Source: Oryzias latipes
Taxonomy: Eukaryota; Chordata; Actinopteri; Beloniformes; Adrianichthyidae
Assembly (NCBI RefSeq): GCF_002234675.1
Contig: NC_019862.2
Location: 26,858,707 to 26,922,706 of the forward strand
Direction: 5' to 3'
Length of the DNA stretch: 64,000 nucleotides
Under the pieces are notes generated by a model. The model was not told the origin of the DNA and did no database searches. It saw nothing but the letters and a program-made list of their open reading frames with translations. Positions within the stretch are counted from its first letter, which is position 1. The number at the start of each line of letters is the position of its first letter. Of this stretch, positions 25,516-45,304 are shown one piece after another. A program made the translations under genes and the position numbers.

Positions 25516-25892
25516 GCAGGTTTTAAGAGGATCCTTTAATTTTAAGAAGCCCACCATTTCAAGAAAACACATTTCTTTTTTACTTTCTTTGTGCTCAAAT
25601 AACATGTATCATGTTCAGATTCTTTTTTTTTTTAATTCTGTCTTTATAATTTTTTATTTTACAAACAGCAATTTTGAATAGTTTAAGATATGTGTGATGG
25701 ACTCTCAGAGAGAAACTATTGGGTTTAAAGTTACAGTTTCCTGTTTCCTTAGAGATGTAATCCTCAATTCACACCAGGGATCTGGCTTCACAGGGTTTTG
25801 GGGGTGCCGTTTCTGACCCAACATGCTGCAGTCAACCAGACTTTGGACCAGCACAGGCAACACTCGAGAGCGCCTCCCGGTGGTAACAGTAT

Positions 25893-25985
25893 CTTACAGC
25901 ACTTGGTGGTCACAGGTCACCTCCAGGGCCTAACTAACCCTGCTCAGCTTCTGAGATCAGACGAGATGTGAAATGTTCAAGGGGC
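25893..25985 (-). pseudogene. 5S rRNA-derived remnant
   Basis: On the plus strand TACAGCACTTGGT is followed by CCAGGGCC, ACCCTGCTCAGCTTCTGAGA and TCAGACGAGAT. This is the reverse complement of the conserved 5S rRNA core (ATCTCGTCTGAT, AGCTAAGCAGGGT, GGTGCTGTA). The 5' portion and several stem bases are substituted, so it should not be a functional 5S gene. It is either an isolated 5S pseudogene or the head of a 5S-derived SINE (SINE3 type). Confidence 0.75.
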
Positions 25986-26408
25986 AACCTCGATCTCTGA
26001 AGCAACAACTGTGGCCCAAAGTGAACATGTCACCACGAGAATTTAACAAAGTGCAAGACAACTTCCTATTAAAAAACATAAACAAACAAAAAAGTAAAGT
26101 GTTAATGTTTCTTTTGTGCGACTATATGCAATTGTTATTATATTTATTATACATTTAATCACATTTAAAATTTTCAAAAGCAATCATCTGAACAATTGCA
26201 CGGATAGAAAAAAAGACAACTTACAGGCAACATTTTAGAGTTGCATGACAAAAACAGAACAACCTATATACATTATATTTCAAGCTATTTGTTCGATACA
26301 TATATTTCCAAAAAAAAAGAAAGAAAGTAAGATAAACGGAAATTAATGGTTAGAAGCAGATAACATAAAGACTCGGGGGATGGATTGTCCTGTGCACCCC
26401 TGGTTTGG

Positions 26409-28045
26409 TCAGGGTCTGAATCTGCGTTTGCCCTCTTCGTACCTCCTGGAGGGGCTCGGGGTCCGCAGGTTCTGATAGGGCCCGTCCAGCTTTAGCTGAT
26501 CGGGTCGGGGCGCAGGCCGGGGCGAGCACTCCTTGCTCTTGGGTTGGGTGTTTGCATAGACGGGGTCTAGTTCCTCTGTAACCCAGATAGAAACAAGGAG
26601 AACTTTGAAGGCTTTTAAAGATGGACAGTTTATAAAACAGTAGTAAAACAAAATCTGAAAGATGAATACGGACGCAGATGAAACATAACTTTTGCTTATG
26701 TTGAACTTTCATGGTAAAAAGTCATATCAGCGATCTTTGCCAAAGAAAGAAAGCGACTCTCACTTTGTGAGAAGCTAAAAAGTGTCCCACATTTTCCCTG
26801 GAATCTTTACACCTCCTAACTCAAGACATGAAGAAAAAATGACATTGTAGTCAAACAATTTACATGTCAGCAAACCCATCAAAGTCAAAGTCCATCTGTC
26901 CGCTGTATCTTCTGTTCTGTTTCCAGATAGCATCACCTCACAAAGCTAACGCAAATGTTTGGTGGAAAAATTAAACTTTTTTTGACAGGTCTTCTTTTTT
27001 TCTCTTGACCTCTTTATCTCAAAGTGGGTTCGCTGAATGTGTGCAAAGCTTATCTGCAATCTGTAAATGTATCTGCTGTTCTGAAATTAGATCAACAACG
27101 CAAACTTTGCAGAAGGCAGAAAGACTGGTACCTCTGAGGCACGCTCTTCTGAAGATCACACATAGAACCATCAGGATGACCACGATGAGAGAAGACACAC
27201 CCACCAGGAGCCACAGCCACAGTGAGGAGGATGGGATGTTTACTGGTGGTACTGTAAAAGGAAAACTCAGCGTTAAAGACCAACTCCAATAAAAACGATG
27301 TTTTTGACATCTTCTTGTGACACTCCTGTCATGACGGAGGATAAATTTAAGGAAAATTTGCACTTATGACATAGCGTTTCTTAGTATTTCTTTTACAAAT
27401 ATTTGTGAATTAGGAGCAAACAAAAAAATTGCAGTTTGAAAAACCTTTTAGATATCATGTACAAACTACAATCGGCAGGCTACAAGCTCCCTGTTCCACT
27501 CCATTCTGATGCACCTCTTTGTTTTCCTCGCCGTTGTTGTTACACCTGTAATGTTAGGTTGGGGTTGTGAGGGGCTGTAAGCTAGCAGGAGAGCGTGTTA
27601 ACATGTGGATAGTGTGGGGACAGGTTTTTCTCCGTACCAACATTTCCCCCCAAACTCAGAGGTGAATTTCTAATGAACTTATGCTGCTCTGCAGAAACTA
27701 TGTTTTTGAAAACAACTTTTTAAAAATTTTGTTATAAACAGCATGATATTAATTAGAAGACCACTGGGAACACTTTTACAATAGATCAAAAGATGATTGA
27801 AGTGGGACGTAAAAAAATTAGAACCTCTTGGCTCAATTAGAGAGCAGAATAATCTTCTCAATCACATCCCAGAGCAGCAACGTGTGAAGAACATCAGCTG
27901 CATGAATAAGTGGAACGCCTTGTCTCATCATTATCATGTCCTGATAAGGATGTGAATGATAACGCAGAAACAGCACCTGTGCATTCAGGGACTATTATGT
28001 ACCACTTACCCCACACCCACACACCACATTGAGACCAAAACAGCA

Positions 28046-28079
<34 letters not shown>

Positions 28080-31000
28080 TACCTTGTGTTTCCGTCCTGC
28101 TAGACAATGTTGCACTTTCCACTGAGGTTGCCTCTGTAACAATTAATACAAGAAGCGTTCCTCAGTCTTTGGGGCAAAGGTGGTCCTGACCAGTTTGGCG
28201 CCCCAGGCGAATTCCCCTCCCCCGCCTGAACCTCAAAGCCCACCTCCAAGAACTCACGGCCTGTTTATATACTACCACAAGAACATCATATATTGTTTAT
28301 TTTACTTCATTAACTGATATAGGTGAATATAACCCTAACACCAATTAGGAATGAATACATTTCTGTCATTTCCGTTGGCTTCATGAATGAACATCAATGG
28401 AAACGAAAGAACACATTCTTCTGTTTTTTCTGCTCAAGTGTCACATAAAACTGAACAAAAAAGACAAATGATTGTGTATATTGCATCTGAACCACATGAC
28501 AACGACAGAAGAGCTCAGATGAAAGCTACCAATAGGCTAATTAACAGGACCAGTCTAGTTTAGTGCAAACCTTCATTTGCCAAATATTGCTCAAAATGTT
28601 ACTCCTTGAACAAAAATTTTGGCTGTCTTAATTTTGGACACCGCCTGTATTCCTTTATTCGTGGAGTGCTTTTTACTTCCTCTTCGTTCTAAACTGGACG
28701 CTGGTGTTTCCTTTGATCTTTTGTCCGTTTTCCACAACTTGACTAGACTTTTCTGTCTGTCAAACACCCAGAGTCAAGATAAGTGAGAAGATGGAAACAA
28801 ATCCACTTTGATGCAGACTCCTATTTTTTTTCTTGCACTTTCACTCAGACATTTTGGGAAAAAAAGTCTCATTTTGTATCTACCCATCTGTGTGATGATT
28901 ATGAATTATTTTATGATCATATTGTTTTTAAATGTTTTATTTATGGAACATTTAAAGCAAAGACAAATTTAATTGCTAATTTACTCATAATTATGGCTAA
29001 ATATCACATACATTAGTGTTAATATCCTGACAAATCCAATGTTTTCTGTTTTTCACAACAAGATGAGAAATTTGCACTAGGTGTGGAGTGTCATGTACAA
29101 TATTCTGTAGGTGGACTGTGTAATATGTGCAACGATCCAGCCCAGCTGTCCAGACCAACTTTGCACTTATGCAGATATCTACGGTCAAACTTTGCACTTG
29201 CACAATAAGGATTGTACAGTCCTGATCCGTAAATGTTTTCTATTTTTTTCAACATTAAAAAAGTAAACTTTTACATTATTGTGAACATTTAAAGAAGCAC
29301 CTATTATTGTTAACATCTCGAGCTAAAGTAGACGCATTCATGCATGCGGGGCACCAATCAGGCTGCCGTAAAGCTATGTTCAAAGCGGGCATGTGACGCG
29401 CCTCAAGGAACTTGCTAAACGCAGGTTATTTAACCGATTTTAGCCCCGAATGTTCACACTGGACAAACAGGAAGGGACTTCTTTTTTTCTTTTCTACCGC
29501 TTACTAATTCATGAGAGGCTTGGTGCAAAATATCAAAGTGGTGTGAATCTTGTTCTATTTTTTTTCTTTTACAGTTCTATTCTGATACATGAAAGACTTG
29601 GTGTCATATAATTCCGGTTGGGCACAAACCACAATGATTAATTTCTGCTCAATGATCAATTTTCAAATGGTTGGCACTTCCATAGAAAGAAATTAACACC
29701 ATCTATATGTCACTACCAAATCTGAGTCCCTGATCAAAGTTTGAAAGATTTATTCGGCTCAATAGCCGCAAGTTTTGTATGTAGAAAATGGTCTTAAGAA
29801 CTCACGTAGATACACGCGAGTCCAGGAGTATTTAATGCGGAAGCCCAAAACTCGCATTTACGTACGTTTATGCGCTCCCATGTTCAAAACTCATGTTCAC
29901 ACGTCGCTATGCAAGGTTTTAAGACCATTTTCTAGTTTTATGTACAAAACGCATGGCTATTGCACTCGTGTTGCCAATTCAAGTAGGTCAAACTTTAACC
30001 AATCAGGAACTCGGTTTTGGTAGTGACTGTGTGGAACTCACCAAACTCAAAGTGTAGCTTGTGTATCTTGTGAACCCAGACATGCTGACGATCCTGGCAA
30101 CATATGCGTTTGTTTTTCCAAAAAAGGTAAACCAAGCCACTCACCTGGCAAGGATGCTAACAATGAACCGAACTGTTTCGTGTCTATGTCATGAGATTTT
30201 GCACCAAGCCTTGTTCAAATGTAGGTGATGGACATGCGATAGTAAACAAAAGAAAAAGAAGAAGAAGCCCCTCCCTGATTGTCCAGTGTGAGCACCATAA
30301 TATCTCCGTGTTAAACTCATCAAATGCCCAGTGTGTATAGCAGAAGAGATTGCGCCCTCGGCGAACGCCCACATTGTCCGTAGATTAAACCGCCTCTGCT
30401 TTGGGGTCCAGAATGTGGGGAGACAATACAGATGTTGTGCTTCAGTGCTTCATACAAACATACAGAAAGTCTTTGCAGGTGGTTTTCAAAGAAGTCATTT
30501 TTAAAGACTGATGTGTATTCTCTAAAGTAATACTCACCAATGAAAACTTCCACTTCCATGCTCTTGATCTTAGTTAGCTTAGGAAGCTCTACTACAGTTT
30601 CACAATAGTAAAATCCATTGTTTGCACTGGTAAGGTTTTGTATTTCCCATGTTGTACCGCAGCACTTGTTGGGCTGTGTTTTATTTTGGCACTTTCCTGT
30701 TTGCTCCTCCTTTGGTAGAGTAGTGGAGGAATTTGAGTTTCCCCGAATCATAGTGCTACAGTTCAGGGTAATGTTGGTATTTGGATCCTTGAAATAAAAA
30801 ATCACTCGATAGCGGTTACCATCAATTGGTATGCCACACTGGAATTTTAGAGAGCGAGCAGAAATATTCCACTGTTCCCTGGGTGATCCATGACCTCCAG
30901 ACTCACTCAGAATAATTTCATTTGAATTTCCCACCACGGCTGCTTCTGCCACTGAAGATTCAAAAAGAGTTCAAGTCAATCATTACCAAAAGCCATTAAC

Positions 31001-31137
31001 AAAACAGATTTTCAAGTGTTAACACATCAAAACATATCAGTTCCTTTTGTCCTTTGGTTATATTTTTAGCTAAAAGTCTGCGCTCATGTCTTACCTGTGA
31101 GTAACAGCAGAACTGCCTGTTTCAGCCACACTGCCAT
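26409..31137 (-). CDS. Orphan single-Ig type I membrane receptor, paralogue B
   Basis: Exons 31137-31095 (MAVWLKQAVLLLL), 30951-30538 (Ig), 28133-28083 (stalk), 27251-27132 (TM), 26575-26409 (tail). Same exon plan and phases as paralogue A; the sum is 795 nt, 264 aa. The Ig exon is six codons longer, with LKFQC and NNGFYYC as likely disulphide cysteines and several sequons. The TM segment WLLVGVSSLIVVILMVLCVI matches A exactly. The tail has DPVYANT (Y216), PRPAPRP, GPYQNL (Y243) and YEEG, about 85% identical to A, whereas the Ig domains share only about 60%. It lacks two residues (NR) at the end of the TM exon. Both copies are open throughout with intact splice sites, so both are likely expressed. 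Likely a paired or diversifying surface receptor of leukocytes (inference). Confidence 0.85.
27275..27812 (+). mobile_element. MITE of the GTCCCACTCC family
   Basis: Begins AAAGACCAACTCCAATAAAA and ends GAAGTGGGACGT, with the family's internal blocks (TGACGGAGGA near 27334). It sits in the intron 5' of the TM exon of receptor B and is absent from receptor A. Confidence 0.6.
28043..28079 (+). repeat. (CA)n microsatellite
   Basis: CA-dinucleotide run, nearly uninterrupted, directly beside the stalk-exon donor of receptor B. Confidence 0.9.
29711..30030. mobile_element. Foldback (palindromic) element
   Basis: Two arms of about 155 bp face each other. The left arm begins GTCACTACCAAATCTGAG; the right arm read backwards begins GTCACTACCAAAACCGAG. 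Both contain AGAAAATGGTCTTAA and TGCGAGTTTTGGGCTTCCGC-type blocks. It may be the core of a larger foldback, since TTCACACTGGACAA near 29452 pairs with TTGTCCAGTGTGAG near 30279. It lies in the large intron of receptor B. Confidence 0.6.
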
Positions 31138-31364
31138 TCTATCAAGTGACAAGTGGTCGTGCTCTGAGTTTCATCCTCTCTAAGCTGAAGGGTGAAAGCG
31201 CATCAGACAGAGCTCGACACAAACCTGCGTGTGTGGGTGGGAAGGAGGGGGGAATTTCTCTTAAAAGCAGAGTGACAAGAAGTTGGGGGTGGTGTCTTCC
31301 TGCAGACGAACTATATTTGAGTGTGCTCTTTAAAAAAAATAAAAATGAAAAAGAACAAATATGA

Positions 31365-32240
31365 TTAAATGTGCAAGCAGCGCAACCGGCCACCGCCGCC
31401 TTTGACCCGCCCTCACTGGCTGAGCGGCTGCCACACATGTATTTCTCTTCCCTTCTACCCCTGCATGAGAATTAATTCATGAAAAAAACTACTTTTTATT
31501 AATAAGACGACTTTTTATTTAAAATTGTGGCTTTTTTGTTCCATCCATAGCTACTGTTTCATTTTTTGGCCGGTTCTGGGTGACAAACACAGGTATATGT
31601 AATTTTTAGAAGAATCAGCAAAAGCAAACTTTTGGATTTCCTTGGCAACAGAGGTTTTTTGTTAACCACGGTCTGCATTCCTGTTACGTTCATATCATAT
31701 GTAAAATCTTTTTGTTCAGGTTGAGCCAAGGTTTGAAAATTTTCACGCAACACGGGAACGCCACTTTCATGAGGTCGCCACAAAATCTACAACTTCTAAA
31801 ACCAACATTTTTTCACCAAGTAGCTTCCAAATTATGCTCGAGGAGTTAAGAGGCTATGGATCGAAATCCCTGGGACGAGGTCAAAGTTGTAGCTGCTACT
31901 GAGGTGAGGATTTTTGGAAAATTCCAGATGGCAACCCCTACCTAAGGTCAACAAAACTTCACTCAAACAAAAGTTTTATTTTCCCATATTGTGCAAAAAT
32001 GGAAAAAGTTTTAGACGTCACAAAATGCCCACGAAGCTGTAGGTGCTTTGGACACACCATTCTTTTTTTTGGGCAGTTTCTCCTGCTGTGGTGTCATCAT
32101 TGGGGGGGGGGGGTTTCACAAAGTCAAAATTTATTTTTTGGTGCGTTCAAATTTTAGGGCGTTTTTAAGTGTAGTGAGGGTGAAATTTTGGCTCAAAGGC
32201 GCAGGAAGAAAGGATTATGAAAACTATGTCATGGTCCTTT
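31365..32240. other. Insertion specific to unit B, origin unknown
   Basis: This stretch of about 0.88 kb separates the 5' end of receptor B from its conserved upstream block and has no counterpart in unit A. The left part is GC-rich (near 31380-31435). No transposase or terminal repeats could be recognised. Confidence 0.5.
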
Positions 32241-32242
32241 CT

Positions 32243-32975
32243 GTCCAGATTCTGCAGTAATTTACAAGCTTTCAGTCGACAAACATCAAAGGGTCCAGAT
32301 CTTGTTTCACAATGTGAACATCCTGCTTTGGTGCTCAGTGGCAAAGACAATAATGCTCACTGTTTGATTACCCTACGGTGAAAACAGGGCAACAAATCGA
32401 ACTGGGGTTTTGTGAAACTCTTGTGGGTTTTGGTGCTAAGGTGCTAAACACATTTACCCACCATGTCTCAGTAGAAAGGGAACACTTGCATTCTGGTGAA
32501 CCAGCACAAAACTGGTCTTAGAATTCTTTATTCTGTCTTCAACTACAAAGTTATGTACAGCAAATAGAAGACAAACAGCATTATCACCATGCTTTGATGA
32601 TTTGTGAAAACGAGGAGAAGTAAATGAAATGAAATGAAATGGAAAAAAATGAGGCATCTAAACAGCCCAATAAACTGATCCAATCTCTTTTGAAACTAAA
32701 ATGTCTTCCTATTTTCAGCCAAATATATAGTTTTAAAGTAAATTTTACTGCTGTCAGAACACAAAAAAGAGACTCCAAAAAAACACACACACACATGAAG
32801 GTATGTGGGGGGCGTACATATGCTGAAACCTCAGCTTTAAAAGTTTCCTTGTACAGACTGAAAGTAGGTCCCATCTGCTTATGACGAAGAACAATAATCT
32901 ACAAAATGCTTGTCGGGCAGCTTTGCATTTGTTCAAAAGGATTAAAGAAGGTTTTAGCATACTTCCTGAACAATT
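32243..32975. repeat. Conserved upstream block of receptor B
   Basis: Counterpart of 22960-23950. It lies about 1.1 kb upstream of the receptor B start codon because of the 31365-32240 insertion. Confidence 0.7.
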
Positions 32976-33724
32976 AGAAGTTCATTTTTTTGTAATTTGT
33001 TACATTTTAACAATTAAACAATGAAAAATGTCCACAATATTCTTTTTTTTCAGTTAATACTTGATCTGAAATAGTTGCTAACATTGATACTACAGGCTGC
33101 AAAGTCAGTTTGAGAAACATTGGTATAAAGAGGAATTAGTCTCCTACTTGTGACAAGTAAATGCTTCAACCCTATTTATTTATTGTACTCCACCCCAAAG
33201 GTAGAGTACAATAGAGTTCAATTGTTAACACTCTAAAAGCCTTTATGGGTGTTATGGAACATAGATATTGAAAGGCTTCAAAGCTCTGTACAACAAAAGA
33301 AAAAAAGTACTTCTAAAGAGTTAGACAAGTTTTAAAACCTATGATCACCTGAAATAAATCGATGTTTTGATTTGGCATGAATTCAAATGCAACATGAATT
33401 ATTTTTCTTTCAGACATTACCTAAAAAAAAATTGGATAAAAGGAATGTGCATCTGAAACACCACAAATTAATCAAAAGCAGAAATTAAAAATTGTACGTG
33501 TTATAAAAACACAAATAATGTCAATAAATAAAAACTGGGTCTATATTCACCAATCTAGTGAGCATCAATTTACACTGGTTTTTCGCAGAGACTTCTGGGA
33601 AATCCCAGGGCACACAATTTTGAATTTTTAGACAGCTATGCAAAATGGCGAACGCACTATATAGTGCACTATGTACAGAGTAGTGAAGGACTTTGGTCAC
33701 AGAAACTGAGCCATCCAGCCAAAA

Positions 33725-33998
33725 TGGGGCAGCCGTGTGCAGCGGTATGGCGGTCGACAGACAATCATAAGATTGCAGGTTTAATTCCTGCCTTGCACAC
33801 GCATGTGTTGAAGTGTCCTTGGGCAAGACACTGAACCCCACCTTGACTCTGGTAGTAGGTTGGTGCCAGTGTTCGGCAGCGGAGCCGCCACCAGTGTGTG
33901 AATGTGTGTGTGACTGGGTGAATGGGACTGCAACTGTAAAGCGCTTTGGTCCATCAAAAGAAGGTAGAGAAATGGCGTATAAGTATACGCCATTTACC
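33725..33998 (+). mobile_element. tRNA-derived SINE copy
   Basis: Plus-strand copy of the SINE also seen at 1930-2186 and 52253-52516. The tRNA-like head carries an A box near GCAGCGGTATGGCGG and a B box near GCAGGTTTAATTCCTGCC. The body contains GTGTGTGACTGGGTGAATGG and GCGCTTTGG, and the end is CGCCATTTACC. Confidence 0.7.
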
Positions 33999-34892
33999 AA
34001 AAATGTTTGTATTAATTAGGTTTTTACTTCATGAAATCGGTGACAACGTCATATTTGCCATTTAAAAAAAAAAGATGACCATGGTGCCTAAATCGCTTAT
34101 AAAATCCAGGACACTAGATAGTCTCGCACTAGATAGTTTTATTTAGTAATTAGGAAGCGAATTCAGACACATATAGACAAATACAAATATAGACCACAAT
34201 ACATTTTTGTGGAAAAAAAGCGTTTTATTTTTTTACAAACCATCCACAGTTTTAATCTTCAGAACACATCGGTTTATAAATAGTCTTCATAAAATGTTCA
34301 TATTTATTTGTTTTTTTTTTCTTCTTTGGAAAATTGGTGATGTCATATTTTCTGTTTAAAAGAAGTAGTGCAGTGTCTGACTTGCTTTAGAAATCCAGGG
34401 CACTAGGTAGTTCATTTTTTCTTTTTGTTTTACTTTATACATTTACATGACATATACTGTGGAACAACAAACAATAAACTCCTCGTCAATTTTTCCTAAA
34501 CACACACACACACACACACACACACGCACGCACACACACACACACCAGGGGACTAGAACTGTAAAATAGATCAATAAAAGCAGCACCATATTATTACGTT
34601 GAAACAGATAATGGGATTTAATTGCTTTTTGTTGTGAAATTGTGTGTAAATAATGTCTGATTTGAGCAATTATGTCAAAGAAATTTATATTTCTGTTACT
34701 AAATGGTTTGGGAATCTACTGTTTTGCTAAGAAAATCTGGAGAATTTATCAGATAGAAATGTGAAATAGCATTAAACCAAACAGAACGTTCTTTCAAGCA
34801 GGGCACTAGATGGACTACATAGTCTTTTAGCTGTTAGGGAATATGGAGGGAATTCGGACACAGCCAGAGAGGGAACATCACTACCCATAGTC
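33999..34892. other. Intergenic, no gene seen
   Basis: AT-rich spacer between the receptor duplication and fsd1. It contains a CA/CG-type dinucleotide tract at 34501-34545 and nothing else recognisable. Confidence 0.5.
34501..34545 (+). repeat. (CA)n microsatellite
   Basis: CA-dinucleotide run with two CG interruptions. Confidence 0.9.
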
Positions 34893-35073
34893 CTTTTCTC
34901 GCGCATGCGTGTCAGGCCTTACGGCCCAAAGGCGTTGGTGGCTGGTGTCCGTCCGAAGATGCCGTTTACTCCGGCAGCATCAGTACCAGCTCTGCCCTGC
35001 TAACCGACGGCAGCGCGTGGACACAGGGGAACCGCACGCGGCTGGAGCAGCGCCCGCGCGCCTCGACGGCAGG
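34893..35073 (+). promoter_or_regulatory. fsd1: CpG-rich fsd1 promoter and 5' UTR with NRF1-type site
   Basis: GC- and CpG-rich sequence directly before the fsd1 start codon. CGCGCATGCGTG at 34900-34911 is one mismatch from the NRF1 consensus, and ACTACCCATAGTCC at 34880-34893 resembles a ZNF143-type element. No TATA box is visible. Transcription start is inferred from composition. Confidence 0.55.
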
Positions 35074-43540
<8,467 letters not shown>

Positions 43541-44650
43541 TCACGGCTGCAGATCATCCTCTGCACCCGCTGCAATCCGAGCAGTCTAACGAAAGAATTT
43601 CATCACAGGAGGGCGATAGTTACTGTAAAACACGGGCTTGTTCACTCTGTCCACCTCTGAAACTGGCTATTGTGACTGCTTGAGGGTGCATTAGGTTTAG
43701 TCTTCTTTTCATTTTGCTGCACATTAGGTCAGAACTGGCACACTGCTGCTAGAGCAACAATTTAGCGCTGGCCGCTGCCTCCTCACCAAAACAGTCAGCC
43801 GCTGGTTCAGGGTCATGATCTGTCATGTGCCTTCTTTGTCTTTTCCAAAATGCCGGGTGATCAGAGACATCCTTTAATGTCCTCCTTGTTTTAAAGCACA
43901 TATTACGTCTGTGCCAGTATGTCGTAGTGTGGCTGAATCTTCCTCCAATTATGTCATTTACCCAAATAATATCCTGTATCTCGCCTGTGAGACTATGTGG
44001 GTCAATTCAAGTAATGATTATATGAAAGGTGTCTTTGCCACAGCATGCAAACCTTACATTCACTGCAGTTCTGTTTGTGAGAAAGAAGTCCTTGAACCTC
44101 CTGCTGAGAGCTAGTGTTGATTTGAAGTCTCCCTCCTTTCCAGAGTTTGGGAATTCTCCTTCTTTAGCTTCTTTTAGTGAAGTATTAGACGATGCAGATG
44201 TAGGTTGAGGGATGTGGGGATGACTACTGTATGAACTCTTCACAGTTTTCACACAAATGCTTGTATGTGTTTATATCTGAAGCCACATTCTTTTTGCAGC
44301 AGAGATCATGTCAAGTTGGGGGCTAGCTGCACTCCAGTTATGTCCATTAGCCTGTAGCTCCAGCTTACACATCCCTATTGAGGTTTTTTTTGCCAGGTTT
44401 GAAACACACTATAGAAGCGGTATTATCAAAGAAAAATGTTTGGAACTAATGTTTGTTCACCTAGCCTCAGACTCCCTTTCTCTTGTCTACATTAATTCTG
44501 CTTGTCTGTACTTTGTAGTTGTACCCTGCAGTGCTTTAAGGAAGCATTTACTTCTTATTTTTGACAAAACATCACAGTTTATTGTAAATACTTTAAGTTT
44601 TCCTAAATAATGTATCAGTCATTTAGGTAATAAAGGAATACGAGCAGTGT
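43541..44650 (+). other. fsd1: fsd1 3' UTR
   Basis: Non-coding sequence after the fsd1 stop, with a canonical AATAAA at 44629-44634. This gives a 3' UTR of about 1.1 kb. Confidence 0.65.
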
Positions 44651-45304
44651 TTTGATGTATTATTGAACCTGGAACAAAGAGTTTAAAGTAAAAACAAGAA
44701 AACAATAGATTAAACTAACTACAGAACTCTATAAAACGGATTAATCTCACTGTTAAACTGCTGCATAGCAGATACCAAACGTTGCTTAGTGACATCTGAT
44801 GTGATGTAACAAAAGCAAAAGTATAGTTTTCCACTTAAGACTTATGAATAATAAGAAACAGGAAGTTAAGCGGCTAAAATTAACATGTTGATTAGTGTTG
44901 ACAGTACATAGAAACAGTGCTATCTAAATGACACACAAAAGCTCATGGATGAAAAGATCCAGTTGAATTCTACAGACTTTTTAAACTACAACACTGATCC
45001 AGTCTGATGACCAAAGGGCTCCTCCATCACTGCCAAATGTGCAAATGGTACAACAGAAAAGTGAAGATAATGTGCTAAGAACATCCGTCTCCACAGCCAG
45101 TTAGTTTTGCCAATGATTGTTCCAGAGGTAAATCCATAAAATGTAAATCTTCAAAGGGGCCTCTCAGACGGGAAATCGATGGAGAGGAGGGGTGCAGCTT
45201 CAATGCAAAGGAAGGAAACAGTCTCCGTGGGTTCCTGCATGGATGGTCTGTAAGCTGTAGTGTCGGACAGGATTTTAGTGGATGCTTCCGACCGTCAGAG
45301 CACT
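44578..45304 (-). other. stap2: stap2 3' UTR
   Basis: Minus-strand sequence after the stap2 stop. The first minus-strand AATAAA is at 44583-44578, which lies inside the fsd1 3' UTR. The two convergent transcripts may therefore overlap by some tens of bases. Confidence 0.45.

Larger units (their letters stand above)
26235..33520. repeat. Segmental duplication, unit B
   Basis: Partner of 19335-24850. Relative to unit A it has gained a MITE (27275-27812), a foldback element (29711-30030) and an insertion of about 0.9 kb of unknown origin (31365-32240). It lacks the LINE fragment. Confidence 0.8.

Noticed and set aside
32243-32350. Peptide frame starting MSLPLSTKAGCSH shared by both upstream blocks
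   Set aside because: Identity follows from the near-identical DNA block. The frames diverge right after it and there is no signal of a gene.
33725-33800. tRNA gene
   Set aside because: A and B boxes are degenerate and the sequence continues into a repeated SINE body, with three such copies in the window.
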